A program made the position numbers and the translations under genes. From Clostridia bacterium (lineage in GTDB: Bacteria; Bacillota; Clostridia; Christensenellales; DTU072), in the NCBI GenBank assembly GCA_016297005.1, contig JAEDHK010000004.1, forward strand, positions 1-64,000: DNA of 64,000 nt. Direction: 5' to 3'. The notes beneath the pieces were generated by a model, which saw only the letters and a list, made by a program, of their open reading frames with translations, did not search any database and was not told the DNA's origin. Of the stretch, positions 37,901 through 42,366 are shown piece by piece. The stretch's first letter is position 1, and each line of letters begins with the position of its first letter.

Positions 37901-39680
37901 CCGAGAAAAGGCTCTCCTGCTTTTTCAGGAGGACGGCGTTATAAATGTATTCTTCTATATACTCGCGGATATAGTTTTCGTCGTACTGTCCACTCATGGA
38001 CTGGCGTATTTCTTCCACGGCCTGACTATTCATCAGTTGTTCCCGATAAGCCGCCTCGTCCTCCGTCGTAAATTCTATTTTTTCGGTAATGGACGTCTTG
38101 GCCATAATGTATTCGAGAGCTTTGTTCTTTTTATCGCTCGTCGCCGGGTCCAGAATGCTGTCGACAATACTGACGATGACGTTATTAATCAAAATATTAA
38201 ATCGCTTCAACGCGTACGCCAGATCCAGGTGCTCGTCGTACACCTGCGGGAAGCCGAGATACGCAAGGTCGATCCACCCGTACAGATATTCCAATCCGGT
38301 AATATCGAGATAAGAGCGTTCGTTCTTATAATAGATACCGAACGCGAGCTCGCCGTTGGCGATATCGCGGAATTCGATAAAGACGTTATTGGTCGTATTG
38401 TCGACCGGGTTCATATCCGTCCTGATCAGAGCGTCGAACTGAGAGTCCCACGCCGGTACGTATAACTTGCCTTTGAATTCGTAATTACCGTAATCGAATT
38501 CTTTATACCAATCTTTGTTGTCCACTTCCAATCCCGACTCCGGATAAACCCATCCGTAATCGAATGTAACGTGACAGGTGTACGTATACGGCGTATTATT
38601 CTGACTTCGCGTAACGCCGGTAAAGTCGAATATGGCGTTCGTCAGAACGTTTTCAACGTTTTCTTTATCCGGCGATATCCTTGAATCCATATCGGCGAGG
38701 ATGGTACTGATCGTCGCGTTTGCAACGGCGGAGAACCGGAAGCCGAGGTACTTATAAGTCAGAGGGTCCCACTTTCTGCCGAAAGGCCCGAACAACTTGT
38801 ACAGTAAAGGCGTTACCTTATCGCTGACGCTGGTAAGGTTCATGGCCGGGAAGAAAATACCGATGATGTCGTCGTTGACGGTACGCTTATGTTCGTTAAC
38901 GATAATGTTGAGGTATGTTCTGATATCGTTGGTACCGGCGTCGCTCCCCAATCCCAAAGAAGTAAGAAGACCTTCGACGGACAGACTGACGAGCAAACGG
39001 ATCATCTGTTGATAAAGCACGGTGTCGCCGAATTCGGGAAAGCTGCGTCGCGCCCCTTGTATATCGACGTACAGGATGTTGCCGGGGTCGTCGCTGTTGC
39101 TGTTCAGACCGTCGAAATACAGTCCGATCATGACCTCGTTGGTGGCGCCGTTATACCACTCTATGGAAATATCGCTCTTCTTGATGGCTTCGTTATGAAT
39201 CTCCAACGCGTTGACGAGAGTACGGGTGCCTTCGGCGTTGTTTTCGTCGTAATAGTTTCCGTTCTCATAATACTTATAGATCGGATTGCCGTCCTCGTCC
39301 TCGTACGGATAGGTGTAAAGATAGGCGTTGACGCGAAGTTCAAAGTTACCGGCGGTCTGGTTTTCTTCGTCGATCAGATCGATGGCGTAATTGACGCCCA
39401 TATAATAACCGGTATCCACGAAAGAAGTGCCGTCGAGATAGGTGCGGAGAGAGTTGATGGAATCAACGAATTCGTCGATCGCTTGTTCTTTGGTGGTGTG
39501 ATCTTTGTAATACTCGTTCAGAGTGCCTTGACGAATGTAATACGTCTGTTGCCGTACAGGCTCTTCGATGTTGATCAGCTTGTCTTCCGAATCGGAAGAA
39601 CAACCCGTCAATAACATCGCGAACATCAGCGCAAAGATAACGCATGATAAAAACTGTTTCGCTATTCGTCTCATACTCAT
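22959..39680 (-). CDS. giant multidomain surface lipoprotein (5573 aa)
   Basis: Uninterrupted 16.7-kb gene, first of the giant operon. The N-terminus is a lipoprotein signal with lipobox LLTGC (Cys27). Regions: about 40-1000, a module related to the N-terminus of the neighbouring giant (for example a 'hDITGLEYLYGWIDL...FPQVY' block near 455-480 aligns with 'YVNAEGLCDVI...LPKVY' near 385-413 there); about 1000-1700, beta-rich; about 1713-2543, a repeat array with a 'YxSLxxxxK...LY...GYA' pattern; about 2600-3730, Ig-like units (LPSSITVYF, LPTEFPAY); about 3730-4900, a helical block containing YY repeats; then beta domains, a Cys cluster near 5150-5205 and a last YY repeat. The start has GGAG 9 bases upstream; Met3 is an alternative. 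No enzymatic motif recognised. Probably an extracellular structural or adhesive protein (inference). Confidence 0.93.
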   Translation of the reverse strand: MSMRRIAKQFLSCVIFALMFAMLLTGCSSDSEDKLINIEEPVRQQTYYIRQGTLNEYYKDHTTKEQAIDEFVDSINSLRTYLDGTSFVDTGYYMGVNYAIDLIDEENQTAGNFELRVNAYLYTYPYEDEDGNPIYKYYENGNYYDENNAEGTRTLVNALEIHNEAIKKSDISIEWYNGATNEVMIGLYFDGLNSNSDDPGNILYVDIQGARRSFPEFGDTVLYQQMIRLLVSLSVEGLLTSLGLGSDAGTNDIRTYLNIIVNEHKRTVNDDIIGIFFPAMNLTSVSDKVTPLLYKLFGPFGRKWDPLTYKYLGFRFSAVANATISTILADMDSRISPDKENVENVLTNAIFDFTGVTRSQNNTPYTYTCHVTFDYGWVYPESGLEVDNKDWYKEFDYGNYEFKGKLYVPAWDSQFDALIRTDMNPVDNTTNNVFIEFRDIANGELAFGIYYKNERSYLDITGLEYLYGWIDLAYLGFPQVYDEHLDLAYALKRFNILINNVIVSIVDSILDPATSDKKNKALEYIMAKTSITEKIEFTTEDEAAYREQLMNSQAVEEIRQSMSGQYDENYIREYIEEYIYNAVLLKKQESLFSANTETLLVDIELIKQMLEETGAGTFTTRQLINIIDSVLPYTLDQLAIMLGIPSAELMVEKTYFTLTLDVDTNLMTMIMYTNLGIEPGEPSNMMWKLELTPTHFGEAVPIANIDFSRFKPLGEIYTYSGTLDGNFVFSSQETVDLSKLLSATIGESSGLNTPYVLDNNTGLSFELIYDQFVTDNYVNDDGIKVPEGDPTGVWKREGRSAFDLTLRIMGTDTVIIRLSSDDVSFNNEMYKKLSSADEKEKSEAEHAMGYIWVSIECVYKNGQQAIPKMKIREDVFMASMSAYMNGETSISDNVSSFADNDFNLSLTSIISALCKDAYVVPEPEQMEITSSNDTLQSLFRVKGLIGNIKVNAGFTYRVKGLQGIKDKYYMYQVGSFKDITGVNPYTTSLHDTLRTHFYQDFRDEYEPLDYDFYVYPEDVHVDDGTVYGKLIKEGTIMVFELGAKKSITRQPIEVAANSFYEVEGPENQDISLVKFSLQTLSGLVTQEQNKYYYNTYYNVRREVAGEYVEQGADNTVYIYWQGLREVVFYDSGESYYYFDMEKALKYEEDGEDHVAGDYVYIYTAEYRKLLFEYDPDSVEVTAYCKTQYSPRTNGSFMGVTRRYYLTLTSRVSAELGALHSVYYDTNTSWPPQYYTTEDEYNVVSVYDDDGRLIDMYYDPIALFVMEPAEPLINSYQFNVCTDPTRTTGIETWTPENETPHVRSKWYQSEWTTFPCRFVIDWEKVTLRGYFVVTEIIVAEGMMGQTTFPCRIIVTNREIDTTEYAVVYDKDNYVYRQADSSVAVPGQIVPANTFYVLSGDKYVLTTDAKFMEGTVYYEMQYYEANVPVVDEIDIDPYEYLLAKYDYLSDTNNFNPAGYATKERFYEEYHKAEDRFISDYFAQYVFDIVFAWERSVLYQLAVQNDYIARKYSNASTDEDGKTTITRFEWAFDTYKYGDNQEKLVKPAGGTVYIHTRFHGQLIALRLNVGVRKFSHVKFNVYDTEGNLLHEDTFDPDDYEGKNIQGKYTANYYDSSSYVIGTKPTFVFLDDKGLEHEIRFDMSYVSGLSGGNNYLVNPSYELSWSNPIITNVGAEGSYFLEYVYSALYAADSPTEDTLTLTSVKTDYEELIGSLNGSVPRKFVGGRYYDLYKDIDGDGYADVLATARYGTEWIPLVTYTGEPIAYSSLTQEMKDQKEFVVGEVEKQYLYSNQGGYAYVRTSEEYEEYYTTFYKFGTMPMSSDNYSLLLTDMSVYYSDTGSDLALTEKQKQQEVTVDGFNKKLYADTDRDGFAEILEAVIYHDTLFVPVTTYQGELVPYKSLSDDQKRRMVATVSGSGDLYINVDGHAEIRKAVEYGVKYVKYTMPAFRNYADIVSSFVSYNDLTEAEKAQEVDVNGSTVALYRDANGYAETLAVEYKNEREAFMIDGERVYYDRLNAGMKAQKVTVTGETEEKELYARGPEGYARVLKIDHYLPRYETLVRYTFSKNSSIDLEEEIMVYTDMYEGDLFRFNQQTGKVEIRKATVYRADGSDDYYLPLVLNGAIVLRNTTYFTTDELSKTVTVSGEKDEQPYIVEIAGGRAAIRLGYWYTENEWEEFSMRGATFDSLDRLSAQMRDQRVVVRKKDYTVDLFRVNNGLSDTVLLEIGGATVNYDDLSEGEKGNDLFAADRDGALFIAAGSYFTDEWTTFTVGGAQQSYTSLSDALKNKTVKTISSVPGSGAYDFKLGLTYYAFSGQDYLFREGDGGVAEVRRPQILTEIRRVKEAGTERIDLILAASTVQYSALTAKEKRSGIFGESITHNAQLRLGGFYTEEWDVFTVGGTAFAHMGTFSADMISSRAYIRPEETEGKLYKSNPQGYVMMRDRAVVSLTEYLKEERLWVEYGVGNAPLFKKDATGALSVRSDKKKAINRPFYVYYADYTNSKKAVYIGNEYIYEYEIYSDASGFVTYDLLSDEQKNDYIVNQAGTAFPTYLPFDRLREETTASGERIYYYDEEAVHNTPSAYAYKRVDISLNSENSYETSIATVNFYSLFRLYSSIQYNVVALSVVDGEIIENEYPGAASKTEFPSVTVSVLVECPKQDPLVLSEEIVDQLDNFGVFYASDVSVGSEDLLYYQRGYYSVDPLLDSTAVLPSSITVYFEGGLGHTFTNLEWYAYYDESTGIGYSANRSGTTIVEKQPDGTYLVVIPFEETTTTKIMTRIGNATSGYKYITVALRMLSKNPIGIDFYRDNTKKTEYNVEQHDVNTSFGNKNGSTEAYYTYYANTFTGIVLPGYIEARFTSHTNRYDDVNWVTTTGEPIVYKPGTTIHLVSDIREWQTLTYSALSKMTQDEIRTAFDGWLIGTVYSGSFSSERMLGVNFLSQCIFSTVGLVFNFGDCDRLTLYRKVDLAVYLDIVVDNYELERFVMPSESTRSDSIYERYVLVDEEGVRKYVKVSDLIQWNRGEPNKVGLYYVNGGRKGYVVISNGSSLDNGVEIAKIGLFMRSMSGGEYVYRSAGVKTVQEFISEVYNKADITLKEAEFDYSLPYSRVEMYLYDEDNPDDKSSLAYVNISSLTPKFVSYDKQKNKVTFNLDRLIGMYCINVENGMVKVVDTSGAITNQIAFTDLISMVVANSLKTDIGNYRVEYVTKADGSENRTFDNVLSAFVPDRDFGTNYLSITLRDENDNLVTYTREELDYRLNYLRNNVYVSDTTIRITDKSAAIRNLSSILNVNDMIAYTDNGLARQMETEKFGLGKYLLSLGTGAGSFDMDAVIVFRGGFYYDANNAVGGVGQETILIQPYDLSGGAVYASGYNLGDNVQMTLSGVKTPSGGIYNLGTDEKFEYGIGSREKLSYWYVIESDIVGVTAGSVISYIPAESIYRTGPESGGAATMAAVTKEGFYITRRFEIEVLPDYIDSQTSDEFSSASGNASDLFVIRDGMITVDNIYEYDNDKGLDEYFATANYLPKSIVVTINGRRITINNVAWSILTNEWINNSYDTMDYRGTRNESKLFAEAYILGYRSGALAAVQGQIRLVVRIKIASAEIETLPWSEDKIALDTDVYLEGSNKRYVVYVDPYNSLGSSAVDTNKTFVLPTEFPAYTVGGQEPFLFSNVTYLYGADTFVSRIFYNLKGIDIERMTASGAEMNGTRITSTRSLNLYAVIGKGKTRQPLSVTFYFYNKEAYLTEAVLTVSDANARKKIAEVLGDDTMAKENELLDEVNIKRIKYNLELIMDQAQKLQSDIVNTKIPLAGTLLGASGASVIASMLYGAIPTVPNSFVSSMNTLPKTRAWSRTQCYNFALYYLRKEAEAISADYGKLISNEISKSLSNTAKLNNIDKMRTQYVKAYAEAAYNNMIREYMESEFSTLFSKYMSSEVDRDKLNYSIGYKNDVEGAFDTEGLLNDVRKLRRLLEKGDSGTALALYEKQFDLTYAKAYGWFNANSFTINDLYRALMIERIYQAVFATDEKYGLRSDNTFNKAGNADLIAIRQTVLETLFARMGIKSAYDSYSPYVSYLEVNIVPESTPYEELNELKVRRNSPVPKDSNGNALYYELVSGAYERTHDLTFSNEKTYYFNVVTAGYELPSSAEVYVSDNNGFLIRATGLVVGGVKYYVRTSSVECSPLIASGVYAASSFKMTADVTLDGYILTAKSGCDSREMRAAINAVVERWFDFTERDTVLLTDFLNLPSYIINYSYTSISRYDASVFTIRRSLINGTDCTTTLTTLVNKAVDNFMQSVYVEQMCVSAIRRARSLNLDRDAVFMLPTESKYKSFTAYYTVEKATMEDFISETVYEQDENSYYYETRDTDYDRTKNYYRFVKMDSDERYLTVNVQAGASNLTALNVLAGSDIPENSYYEYNKTNGRYELTSDTIFAPEKTYYYYGDSIALNGSLLTESVYGVSTELVFSGSKYYRFIEVKLISDSQEEVAAAGSALSVGKKYYKYHNGSNYYYRTTDTNFNASDAYYLFVETTEYGLSETYYEYNAVDDQYIPNSSGIMIPGTKYYLRKNVYVVSRPETVAARVGSSIASIGYYPRIYDEETGTYKDASSVTYEYYERRSDGKYYLTKDTNFTAGHSYYAKLLLQPGSNRDYVAGELIATWEKLRGYEYCKEIEQSAAYVYATLYKTDSYFLYNVLPTVYNVTFDEATGGPSYRSAIAWAGDTVSGNAGYLGGNSDLYATLRGGMTGDVQTLNQKLEMTGHVLDEEDLVVRDPIGELGLAFYLHSKNASAYPEPDTTGYVLELGEGETVIVTRRSDGNVFRLRMETNNVTGQYYLSTMDGYDSEGYLSYRFSNTVDPDTGKLTNQAVSVFNPFEFKQSDLPSVVKVGDAYLDILWQSVSILPTGNLSAESPTVTGHIVSEKGQEIKLSLYVASWNYAGLYQPTTRATDVTYVVDGSERYFVYLNPIACYFSNYGTNSSVDCYLADFSIRILQEDGTVAGVSLTKTEGGNYGTVSYSDPNAGGTQFIKKLFYPYSGSSSSNSTSRLLEYGTDDSTMQAVQDRKKYLLYWDETTLGSLLSDNRHATRTGFMSFGNEEIGSFTLSRLRAADDTTTPVEVTYSYESMNISTLQVMPNNISVGKDIDADGHSVYTFTMAYYDASFVVTDMASGTCSNGHDLSVTRDGAVYVIRCTEPTCALYEHILAYNPVEQTCRCAGTGCQCDLFEEIKGELAGKSGQINLIMDVDSYYPNTGLVTLLENNVKYDPSELKVRLLWNQNYDAVVSNLKSFVSQMYPDVDASARELFAINLLVNWPNMSKNEQKDVIALAKEYYRNINSYLKDAYTDQDATNDAYNLLAIFERYDFTQNPVRLGGGGDTDVIVTVLIMVDGSTSVYTQSLSVKVIFSDYNPLGYYQYDSLYASYTEYLAAIDNNTHYETVTVTNSMNKKPIPQNTYFEYKQGGYVLTGDSVFMMGKTYYRLKTNSVFIAVPATYWDGTEDVYTAHGKNAPYDNIGDSMYKLLQFVHTAKIKKGEFAPVSVAGINCRMVAVDNVYWTYNQQTGLMMSSEFTITVDGNVYKFTSTLLAMTLRR
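24060..24230 (-). other. Cys cluster inside the 5573-aa lipoprotein
   Basis: Residues about 5150-5205 contain TCSNGHD, then RCTEPTC, then TCRCAGTGCQCD: eight cysteines plus a His in about 55 residues. This could be a metal-binding or disulfide-stabilised module. Its position near the C-terminus parallels the CxxC clusters of the neighbouring giant. Confidence 0.5.
25760..26700 (-). repeat. Tyr-rich YY repeat cluster in the 5573-aa lipoprotein
   Basis: About six to seven degenerate units of the same YY pattern, for example NSYYEYNKTNGRYELTSD with EKTYYYY, and YEYYERRSDGKYYLTKD with GHSYYAK. Additional copies are at about 35430-35570, 27190-27400 and 23290-23410. The cluster is embedded in the helical block of the protein. 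Confidence 0.75.
32070..34540 (-). repeat. 'Y-x-S-L...K...LY...GYA' repeat array in the 5573-aa lipoprotein
   Basis: Residues about 1713-2543 hold roughly ten degenerate units of 50-80 residues. Hallmarks are an entry motif such as PIAYSSLTQEMKDQ, VPYKSLSDDQKRR, VSYNDLTEAEKAQ, VYYDRLNAGMKAQ, VNYDDLSEGEKGN or VQYSALTAKEKRS. A V-x-V-x-G strand, LY or LF and a GYA/GHA/GLS turn follow in most units. This family differs from the YY repeat and was seen only in the upstream giant. Confidence 0.7.
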
Positions 39681-39736
39681 ATAACTTTTCTCCGCTAAGT
39701 CAAGCGCGCGAGCGCACGCCGCTTTTAGTATTATTA

Positions 39737-39765
39737 ATTATATATTTATAGCGCGCGGTTGTCAA
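39737..39765 (-). promoter_or_regulatory. consensus sigma-A promoter of the giant lipoprotein operon
   Basis: On the minus strand TTGACA (39765-39760), a 17-bp spacer and TATAAT (39742-39737) match the housekeeping consensus at all twelve positions. Predicted transcription start is about 39730, giving a leader near 50 nt. The leader holds a GC-rich imperfect hairpin (39703-39724) and then the GGAG site. The next gene on the left with no promoter of its own visible ends at 1279, so the mRNA may exceed 38 kb. Confidence 0.85.
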
Positions 39766-39849
39766 TACCTGTTTCCGCCGATCTTTTTTTTAAAGGGTAA
39801 ATTAAGAAGCCCCAATCACGTTCTTTTTTTCATTTTGGTCTGAATTCGT

Positions 39850-39878
39850 TTGCAAAAACGGAAAAATAATGCTATATT
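39850..39878 (+). promoter_or_regulatory. extended -10 promoter of ecfA1, apparently leaderless
   Basis: TTGCAA (39850-39855), a 17-bp spacer and TATATT (39873-39878) with a TGC extension directly before the -10. The ATG of ecfA1 begins 8 bases after the -10 box, so the predicted transcript starts at or one base before the start codon. No Shine-Dalgarno sequence precedes the ATG. Confidence 0.7.
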
Positions 39879-39885
39879 GACCCCA

Positions 39886-40716
39886 ATGAAAATTTTGGAA
39901 GCACGTAACGTTTCTTACTCCTACAAAACGGACGAAGAAGAAACGATCGGCGTAAAAAACATAACGTTGAGCGTGGAGCGGGGAGAATTTTTAGTTCTCC
40001 TCGGTCATAACGGTTGCGGAAAAAGCACGTTGGCCAAGCTGACCAACGGTCTTCTTATGCCCGACGAAGGCACGATCACGGTCGCCGGCATTCCCACTTC
40101 GGACGAAGATCGTATTTACGAAGTGCGCAGTAAGGTGGGTATGGTTTTTCAGAATCCGGACAATCAGATGGTAGCTACCGTCATCGAAGACGACGTAGCT
40201 TTCGGTCCGGAAAACCTGGGCGTCGAGCGGTCCGAGATCATAAAGAGAGTGGATTGGGCCTTGAAGTCCGTCGGCATGGAAAAGCATCGGAAAGGCACGC
40301 CTTTTAAGCTGAGTGGCGGACAAAAACAGCGCGTCGCCATCGCCGCCGTCCTCGCCATGAAGCCGGAGATACTCATTTTAGACGAGAGCACGGCCATGCT
40401 CGATCCGGCCGGTCGCGAAGAAGTGCTTTCCGTCGTAAAACGACTCAATAAAGAAGAAGGCATGACGGTCATTCTCATCACTCACTACATGGACGAGGCC
40501 ACCGACGCCGATCGCGTCGTGGTCATGAGTGAAGGAGAGATCGTCGCAACAGGCACGCCGATCGAAATTTTTTCCGATCTGCAACTTATCAAGCGTTGTC
40601 GTCTTCAAGCTCCCGTTTGTTGCGGCGCTATGCATAAACTGAGCGCTTTGGGATTCCGCGTAAATCCGGTACTGACAGACGAAGAAGCGGCGGAGGAAAT
40701 ATGTCGATTGAAATAA
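39886..40716 (+). CDS. ecfA1: ECF transporter ATP-binding subunit EcfA1
   Basis: 276-aa cytoplasmic ATPase of the energy-coupling factor module, which powers uptake of vitamins and cofactors through exchangeable S components. Walker A GHNGCGKST at 40-48, Q-loop FQNPDNQ near 86-93, signature LSGGQKQR near 142 and Walker B ILILDEST followed by AMLDP are present. The start at 39886 (MKILEARNVS) is chosen on homology. Upstream in-frame codons overlap the promoter, and there is no SD, which suggests leaderless translation. It overlaps ecfA2 by 16 bp. No S-component gene is nearby, as expected for a shared group II ECF system. Confidence 0.95.
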   Translation: MKILEARNVSYSYKTDEEETIGVKNITLSVERGEFLVLLGHNGCGKSTLAKLTNGLLMPDEGTITVAGIPTSDEDRIYEVRSKVGMVFQNPDNQMVATVIEDDVAFGPENLGVERSEIIKRVDWALKSVGMEKHRKGTPFKLSGGQKQRVAIAAVLAMKPEILILDESTAMLDPAGREEVLSVVKRLNKEEGMTVILITHYMDEATDADRVVVMSEGEIVATGTPIEIFSDLQLIKRCRLQAPVCCGAMHKLSALGFRVNPVLTDEEAAEEICRLK

Positions 40717-41561
40717 AAAACCTCTCCTGCGTTTACGGCGTTCGTACCCCTTATGAGAAAAAAGCGCTCGATAACGTCTCTTTTACCGTAAACGAGGGCG
40801 AAAGCGTCGGGTTGATCGGCATGACGGGCAGCGGAAAAAGCACCCTTTTACAACATCTGAACGGACTTATTAAACTTAAGTCCGGCTCCGTCAAAGTTTT
40901 CGATATAGATCTGACAAAGCGTCGTCCCGACCTGATGAAACTGCGCAAGCACGTCGGCATGCTCTTTCAATATCCGGAATATCAGCTTTTTGCGGATACC
41001 GTCAAAGACGATATCATGTTCGGACCGCTCAATTTCGGCATGAAAAAACCGGATGCCGAACAGGCGGCCGCCCGTGCGGCGGAATTGACCGGTCTTAATT
41101 GGGAAGAAATAAAAGACAGATCCCCTCTCGAACTGAGCGGCGGACAAAAACGGCGGGTGGCAATCGCCGGCATTCTGGCCTACTCTCCCGACATCCTCGT
41201 TCTCGACGAACCGACGGCGGGACTGGATCCCCTCGGCAAAAAAGAGATGCTCGATCTGATCGCTTCTTTAAGAAAAACCACGGTATCCACCGTCATTACC
41301 GTCAGCCACAATATGGACGAAATCGCCGAGTATTGCGATCGCGTAATCGTACTTTCCGACGGCAAATTACTCTACGATACCACGCCGACGCAACTCTTTT
41401 ACGAAGAAGATCTTACCCCTCTCCATCTGCAACCGCCCCATGCCGTTCGTATCGTCCGTTTGCTGGAAGAAAAAGGAATAAAGCTCCCCCTTAGTATCCT
41501 CACCGAAGATCAACTCGTATCCGCGGTCAAAGATTATTTTTCCGGAGGCGATCATGCGTAA
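40701..41561 (+). CDS. ecfA2: ECF transporter ATP-binding subunit EcfA2
   Basis: 286-aa second ATPase of the ECF module, pairing with EcfA1. Walker A GMTGSGKST, Q-loop FQYPEYQ, signature LSGGQKRR and Walker B LVLDEPTAGLDP are intact. The start codon is preceded by GGAGG inside the end of ecfA1 (16-bp overlap), and its end overlaps ecfT by 8 bp, so expression is tightly coupled. Length and gene order match the usual ecfA1-ecfA2-ecfT-truA cluster of Bacillota. Confidence 0.95.
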   Translation: MSIEIKNLSCVYGVRTPYEKKALDNVSFTVNEGESVGLIGMTGSGKSTLLQHLNGLIKLKSGSVKVFDIDLTKRRPDLMKLRKHVGMLFQYPEYQLFADTVKDDIMFGPLNFGMKKPDAEQAAARAAELTGLNWEEIKDRSPLELSGGQKRRVAIAGILAYSPDILVLDEPTAGLDPLGKKEMLDLIASLRKTTVSTVITVSHNMDEIAEYCDRVIVLSDGKLLYDTTPTQLFYEEDLTPLHLQPPHAVRIVRLLEEKGIKLPLSILTEDQLVSAVKDYFSGGDHA

Positions 41562-42366
41562 CGTAGCTTTCGGACAATACTATCCCACCGGTTCTTTCAT
41601 CCATAGACTGGACCCGAGAACAAAGCTTTTTGCCGGTATCGTCTTTATTGCGGCAGCTTTCGTCGCCGACTCATACTGGGCATATCTTGCTTGTTACGCG
41701 TTCCTGACTTTTGTTATTTTAGTATCCAAAATTCCGATTTTTCAGGTCCTGAAATCAATAAAGTCGATTTTCTTTATCATACTTCTTTCCGTTGTGCTGA
41801 ACCTGTTTTTTCATCACGAAGGAAAAGTGCTCGTATCCTGGTGGAAGATAGTGATAACCGTGGACGGATTGCTCTACTCCGGGCAGATCATTCTACGACT
41901 CATGTTCCTGGTTCTGTCGACCTCTCTCATAACGCTTACGTCCACGCCGACCGAACTGACGGACGGATTGGAAAAAATAATGAGCCCATTAAAGCGCCTC
42001 CGTTTCCCCGTGCACGACGTCGCCGTAATTATGTCCATAGCCCTCCGCTTCATTCCGACGCTGATGGAAGAAACGGATAAGATTACTATGGCGCAAAAAG
42101 CGCGTGGTGCAAAATTTGACACGGGCGGCCCCTTTGCCCGGGCCAAGGCCCTTTTGCCCGTTCTCATTCCTTTGTTCGTTTCTGCTTTTCGACGCGCGGA
42201 CGAGCTTGCGTTCGCTCTCGACGCCCGCTGCTATAACGCGACGGACGCGCGAACGAAGATGAAGATACTCCGTTTCGGGTGGAAAGATCTGACCGCCTTT
42301 TTGTTTCTCGCCCTTTTCCTGACCGTGATTGCATTTTTCCGATCGGGCTTTTTCGGACTGTTATGA
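41554..42366 (+). CDS. ecfT: ECF transporter transmembrane subunit EcfT
   Basis: 270-aa integral membrane protein linking the ATPases to substrate-binding S components. About five to six hydrophobic segments are visible (for example around 28-60, 68-85, 105-130 and the C-terminal 250-268). The two coupling-helix signatures are QKARGAKFD and ALDARCYN; in the second the usual Ala-Arg-Gly reads Ala-Arg-Cys. GGAGG lies 5 bases before the ATG. Its TGA overlaps the truA ATG in an ATGA arrangement. Confidence 0.94.
   Translation: MRNVAFGQYYPTGSFIHRLDPRTKLFAGIVFIAAAFVADSYWAYLACYAFLTFVILVSKIPIFQVLKSIKSIFFIILLSVVLNLFFHHEGKVLVSWWKIVITVDGLLYSGQIILRLMFLVLSTSLITLTSTPTELTDGLEKIMSPLKRLRFPVHDVAVIMSIALRFIPTLMEETDKITMAQKARGAKFDTGGPFARAKALLPVLIPLFVSAFRRADELAFALDARCYNATDARTKMKILRFGWKDLTAFLFLALFLTVIAFFRSGFFGLL

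Noticed and set aside
2774..39614. Numerous long plus-strand reading frames (up to about 490 codons) opposite the giant genes
   Set aside because: They lie antisense to two continuous, signal-peptide-bearing genes, lack ribosome binding sites, show no family motifs, and appear to result from codon bias of the coding strand.
39703..39724. Riboswitch in the leader of the giant operon
   Set aside because: The leader is only about 50 nt with one imperfect GC-rich hairpin, too short for known riboswitch classes.
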